64,000 nt of DNA. Origin: Gammaproteobacteria bacterium (GTDB lineage: Bacteria > Pseudomonadota > Gammaproteobacteria > Granulosicoccales > Granulosicoccaceae). Both the position numbers and the translations under genes were made by a program. The first letter of the stretch is position 1, and each line of letters opens with the position of its first letter. Positions 62,370 to 64,000 of this stretch are shown here, piece after piece. Location of the stretch: NCBI GenBank assembly GCA_002746645.1, contig PDPU01000023.1, positions 62,001-126,000 on the forward strand, written 5' to 3'. Under the pieces are notes generated by a model. It was not told the origin of the DNA, did no database searches, and saw only the letters and a program-made list of their open reading frames with translations.

Positions 62370-63623
62370 TCAGTGTGCCACGCCCGCGGCGCCGTGCTCG
62401 TCGATGAGCGCACCGGAAACGAAGCGATCGAGCGCAAAGGGTGCGGCGAGTTCGTTGGCCTTTCCCTTCGCGAGCATGTCGGCGAAAACGTGACCCGAGC
62501 CGGGCGTGGCCTTGAAGCCACCCGTTCCCCAGCCGCAGTTGAAGAAGAGGTTGTCGACCGGCGTCGGCGAAATGATCGGACAGGCATCCCAGGTGGTATC
62601 GACAATGCCACCCCACTGCCGATTCATCGGTACGCGGCTGACGATCGGGAAGAGTTCGACGATGGCCTGCATGGTGTGCTCGATGACCGGAAAGGAGCCA
62701 CGCTGGCCGTAGCCGACGTAACCGTCGATGCCGGCGCCGATGACGAGATCCCCCTTGTCGGACTGCGACATATAGCCATGAACGGCGTTCGACATGACCA
62801 CCGTCGGCATGATCGGTTTCAGCGGCTCCGATACATAGGCCTGCAGCGGGTGGCTTTCGAGCGGCAGCCTGAAGCCGGCGTAACCGGCAAGCACGCCACT
62901 GTGCCCGGCCGGTACGCAGCCGACGCGATTCGCCCGGATCGCACCGTGTTCGCGCGTTTCCACACCCTGACAGACACCATCCTCGATGAGGAAACCGGTG
63001 ACTTCGGTCTGCTGGATGATGTCGACACCGAGCGCATCGGCCGCGCGTGCATAGCCCCAGGCCACGGCATCGTGCCGGGCAACACCCGCACGTGGTTGCC
63101 ACGAGGCTCCCAGCACGGGATAGCGGCGACTGCCGCTGATGTCGAGAATCGGGCAGATGCGCTTGACGTCCTTCGCCTCCAGCACCTCGCCATCGATGCC
63201 GTTCAGGCGGTTGGCGTTGACGCGCCGCTCGATGTCACGCATGTCCTGCAGCGTGTGACCGAGATTCAGCACGCCACGCTGCGAGAACATCACGTTGTAG
63301 TTGAGATCCTGCGAAAGGCCTTCCCAGAGCTTCAGGGCGTGCTCGTAGAGCTGCGCTGCTTCATCCCAGAGGTAGTTCGAGCGCACGATCGTGGTATTGC
63401 GGCCGGTGTTGCCACCACCGAGCCAACCCTTCTCGATCACCGCCACGTTGCGGCAATCATGCACCCTGGCAAGGTAGTAGGCGGTTGCGAGTCCATGCCC
63501 ACCACCACCGACGACGATGATGTCGTACTGCTTCTGCGGTTTCGGGCTTCGCCACATGCGTGGCCAGTGTTCCTGATGGCGGCTCGCTTCGCGCAGCAGT
63601 CCGAAGGCGGAAAATCGCTTCAT
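62370..63623 (-). CDS. soxB: Sarcosine oxidase beta subunit
   Basis: 417 residues. The catalytic flavin chain that oxidises sarcosine to glycine, formaldehyde and peroxide. FAD site [19 protein letters not shown] (about 34), [17 protein letters not shown], and C-terminal [17 protein letters not shown]. First gene of soxB-soxD-soxA-soxG in transcription order. No serine hydroxymethyltransferase or folate gene adjoins it within the window, unlike many sox loci. Good length and all parts present. Confidence 0.95.
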   Translation of the reverse strand: MKRFSAFGLLREASRHQEHWPRMWRSPKPQKQYDIIVVGGGGHGLATAYYLARVHDCRNVAVIEKGWLGGGNTGRNTTIVRSNYLWDEAAQLYEHALKLWEGLSQDLNYNVMFSQRGVLNLGHTLQDMRDIERRVNANRLNGIDGEVLEAKDVKRICPILDISGSRRYPVLGASWQPRAGVARHDAVAWGYARAADALGVDIIQQTEVTGFLIEDGVCQGVETREHGAIRANRVGCVPAGHSGVLAGYAGFRLPLESHPLQAYVSEPLKPIMPTVVMSNAVHGYMSQSDKGDLVIGAGIDGYVGYGQRGSFPVIEHTMQAIVELFPIVSRVPMNRQWGGIVDTTWDACPIISPTPVDNLFFNCGWGTGGFKATPGSGHVFADMLAKGKANELAAPFALDRFVSGALIDEHGAAGVAH

Positions 63624-63791
63624 CTGAGGTCATCCGGGGAATGTGGACGATCCGTGCACGAAAGTGCGCCACCCGGCTGAGACCGTTGCATTCAAGCTTG
63701 TTCGCAACGACCAGCCTGATGAGCCGACCAGGCCGGACCATGGCCTCGAGATGATACCGCGATCACGCGCCCACGGGGCGCTACCCTGGCG

Positions 63792-64000
63792 TCAGACGCT
63801 GTTTCGGTTGCGCCGTCGTCGGCTACCGGCAAGAAGCGTCAACAGCGTTGCGAGAACCGGACCCGAGGCACCACCAACGCTCGTGACACGCGCGGCGTCA
63901 TCGTCGATGACCGCCGGCCCGGTGGCAGAGTTGCCATCAGGATCGGCAGCGGGGTCGCCATCGGCTGTCGACTCCCCGTTCCCGGCCACCGTGGCCGCTG
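63792..64000 (-). CDS. C-terminus of a protein with GlyGly-CTERM-like sorting tail (partial)
   Basis: The reading frame is open to the window edge, so only the last 69 codons are seen. An Asp/Gly/Ala-rich disordered part (GDPAADPDGN) is followed by GGASGPVLATLLTLLAGSRRRRNRN: Gly pair, hydrophobic helix and Arg cluster at the very C-terminus. This three-part end matches GlyGly-CTERM or related sorting signals, recognised by rhombosortase for surface anchoring. The body of the protein is not in the window, so its function is unknown. Confidence 0.6.
   Translation of the reverse strand, partial: AATVAGNGESTADGDPAADPDGNSATGPAVIDDDAARVTSVGGASGPVLATLLTLLAGSRRRRNRNSV

Overview
The window is high-GC DNA, densely coded on both strands, with no rRNA, CRISPR array, insertion sequence or phage gene recognised. 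It reads as a chromosomal piece of a heterotrophic gammaproteobacterium, probably marine. The pointers are a DUF3581 protein, GreB, a PA0069-type radical SAM protein, a BCCT osmolyte carrier, two NhaC-type antiporters, a SoxBDAG sarcosine oxidase and GlyGly-CTERM-like protein tails. The genus cannot be fixed from sequence reading alone.

Layout: (1) 1-3.7 kb holds two tandem secreted sialate-O-acetylesterase-like proteins, an acyltransferase-3 membrane protein and a small unknown gene. (2) 3.8-7.1 kb holds recQ, a DUF3581 gene and a gamma-glutamylcyclotransferase on the minus strand. (3) 7.2-10.7 kb is an overlapping three-gene operon that I read as a dispersed and partly decayed copper amine oxidase family. 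(4) 10.7-15.6 kb holds a radical SAM gene that has lost its cluster-binding segment, a BCCT transporter and an exported beta-rich protein. (5) 15.6-32.3 kb is a minus-strand NRPS locus. It has a six-domain NRPS (C-A-T-C-A-T), a lipid-linked-polymer flippase, a molybdopterin oxidoreductase, a lipoprotein hydrolase, a second NRPS (C-A-T) fused to an exosortase-associated-type alpha/beta hydrolase, and a free hydrolase of the same broad kind. Hand-read specificity codes give beta-alanine, glycine and beta-alanine.

(6) 32.4-44.6 kb looks like a second biosynthetic neighbourhood. The plus strand carries a hydrolase, methyltransferase, FAD oxidoreductase and SDR. The convergent minus strand carries greB, a GH3-type acyl-adenylating enzyme, an enolase-superfamily enzyme, an acyl carrier protein, an AMP ligase and a UbiD decarboxylase. 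(7) 44.8-49.4 kb holds a DUF805 protein, tRNA-Arg(UCG) with a strong promoter, and a surface-sugar set (GT-D, GT2, rfbA, rfbC, methyltransferase). (8) 49.9-56.7 kb holds tandem NhaC-like antiporters and pyruvate carboxylase. (9) 56.9-63.6 kb holds a branched-chain-amino-acid-type binding protein and soxBDAG, which together with the BCCT carrier suggest glycine betaine/sarcosine use. The window ends in the C-terminus of a protein with a GlyGly-CTERM-like tail.

A feature of the whole window is the number of short tandem repeats (8-24 bp units). They sit at gene ends, in C-terminal tails and in intergenic gaps, often straddling or closely following a stop codon. The best candidates for something new are the beta-Ala/Gly NRPS-flippase-hydrolase operon, the UbiD/GH3/ACP/enolase cluster and the degenerate amine oxidase trio. 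Coordinates of start codons come from reading frames, upstream purine-rich sites and overlaps; no database search was possible.
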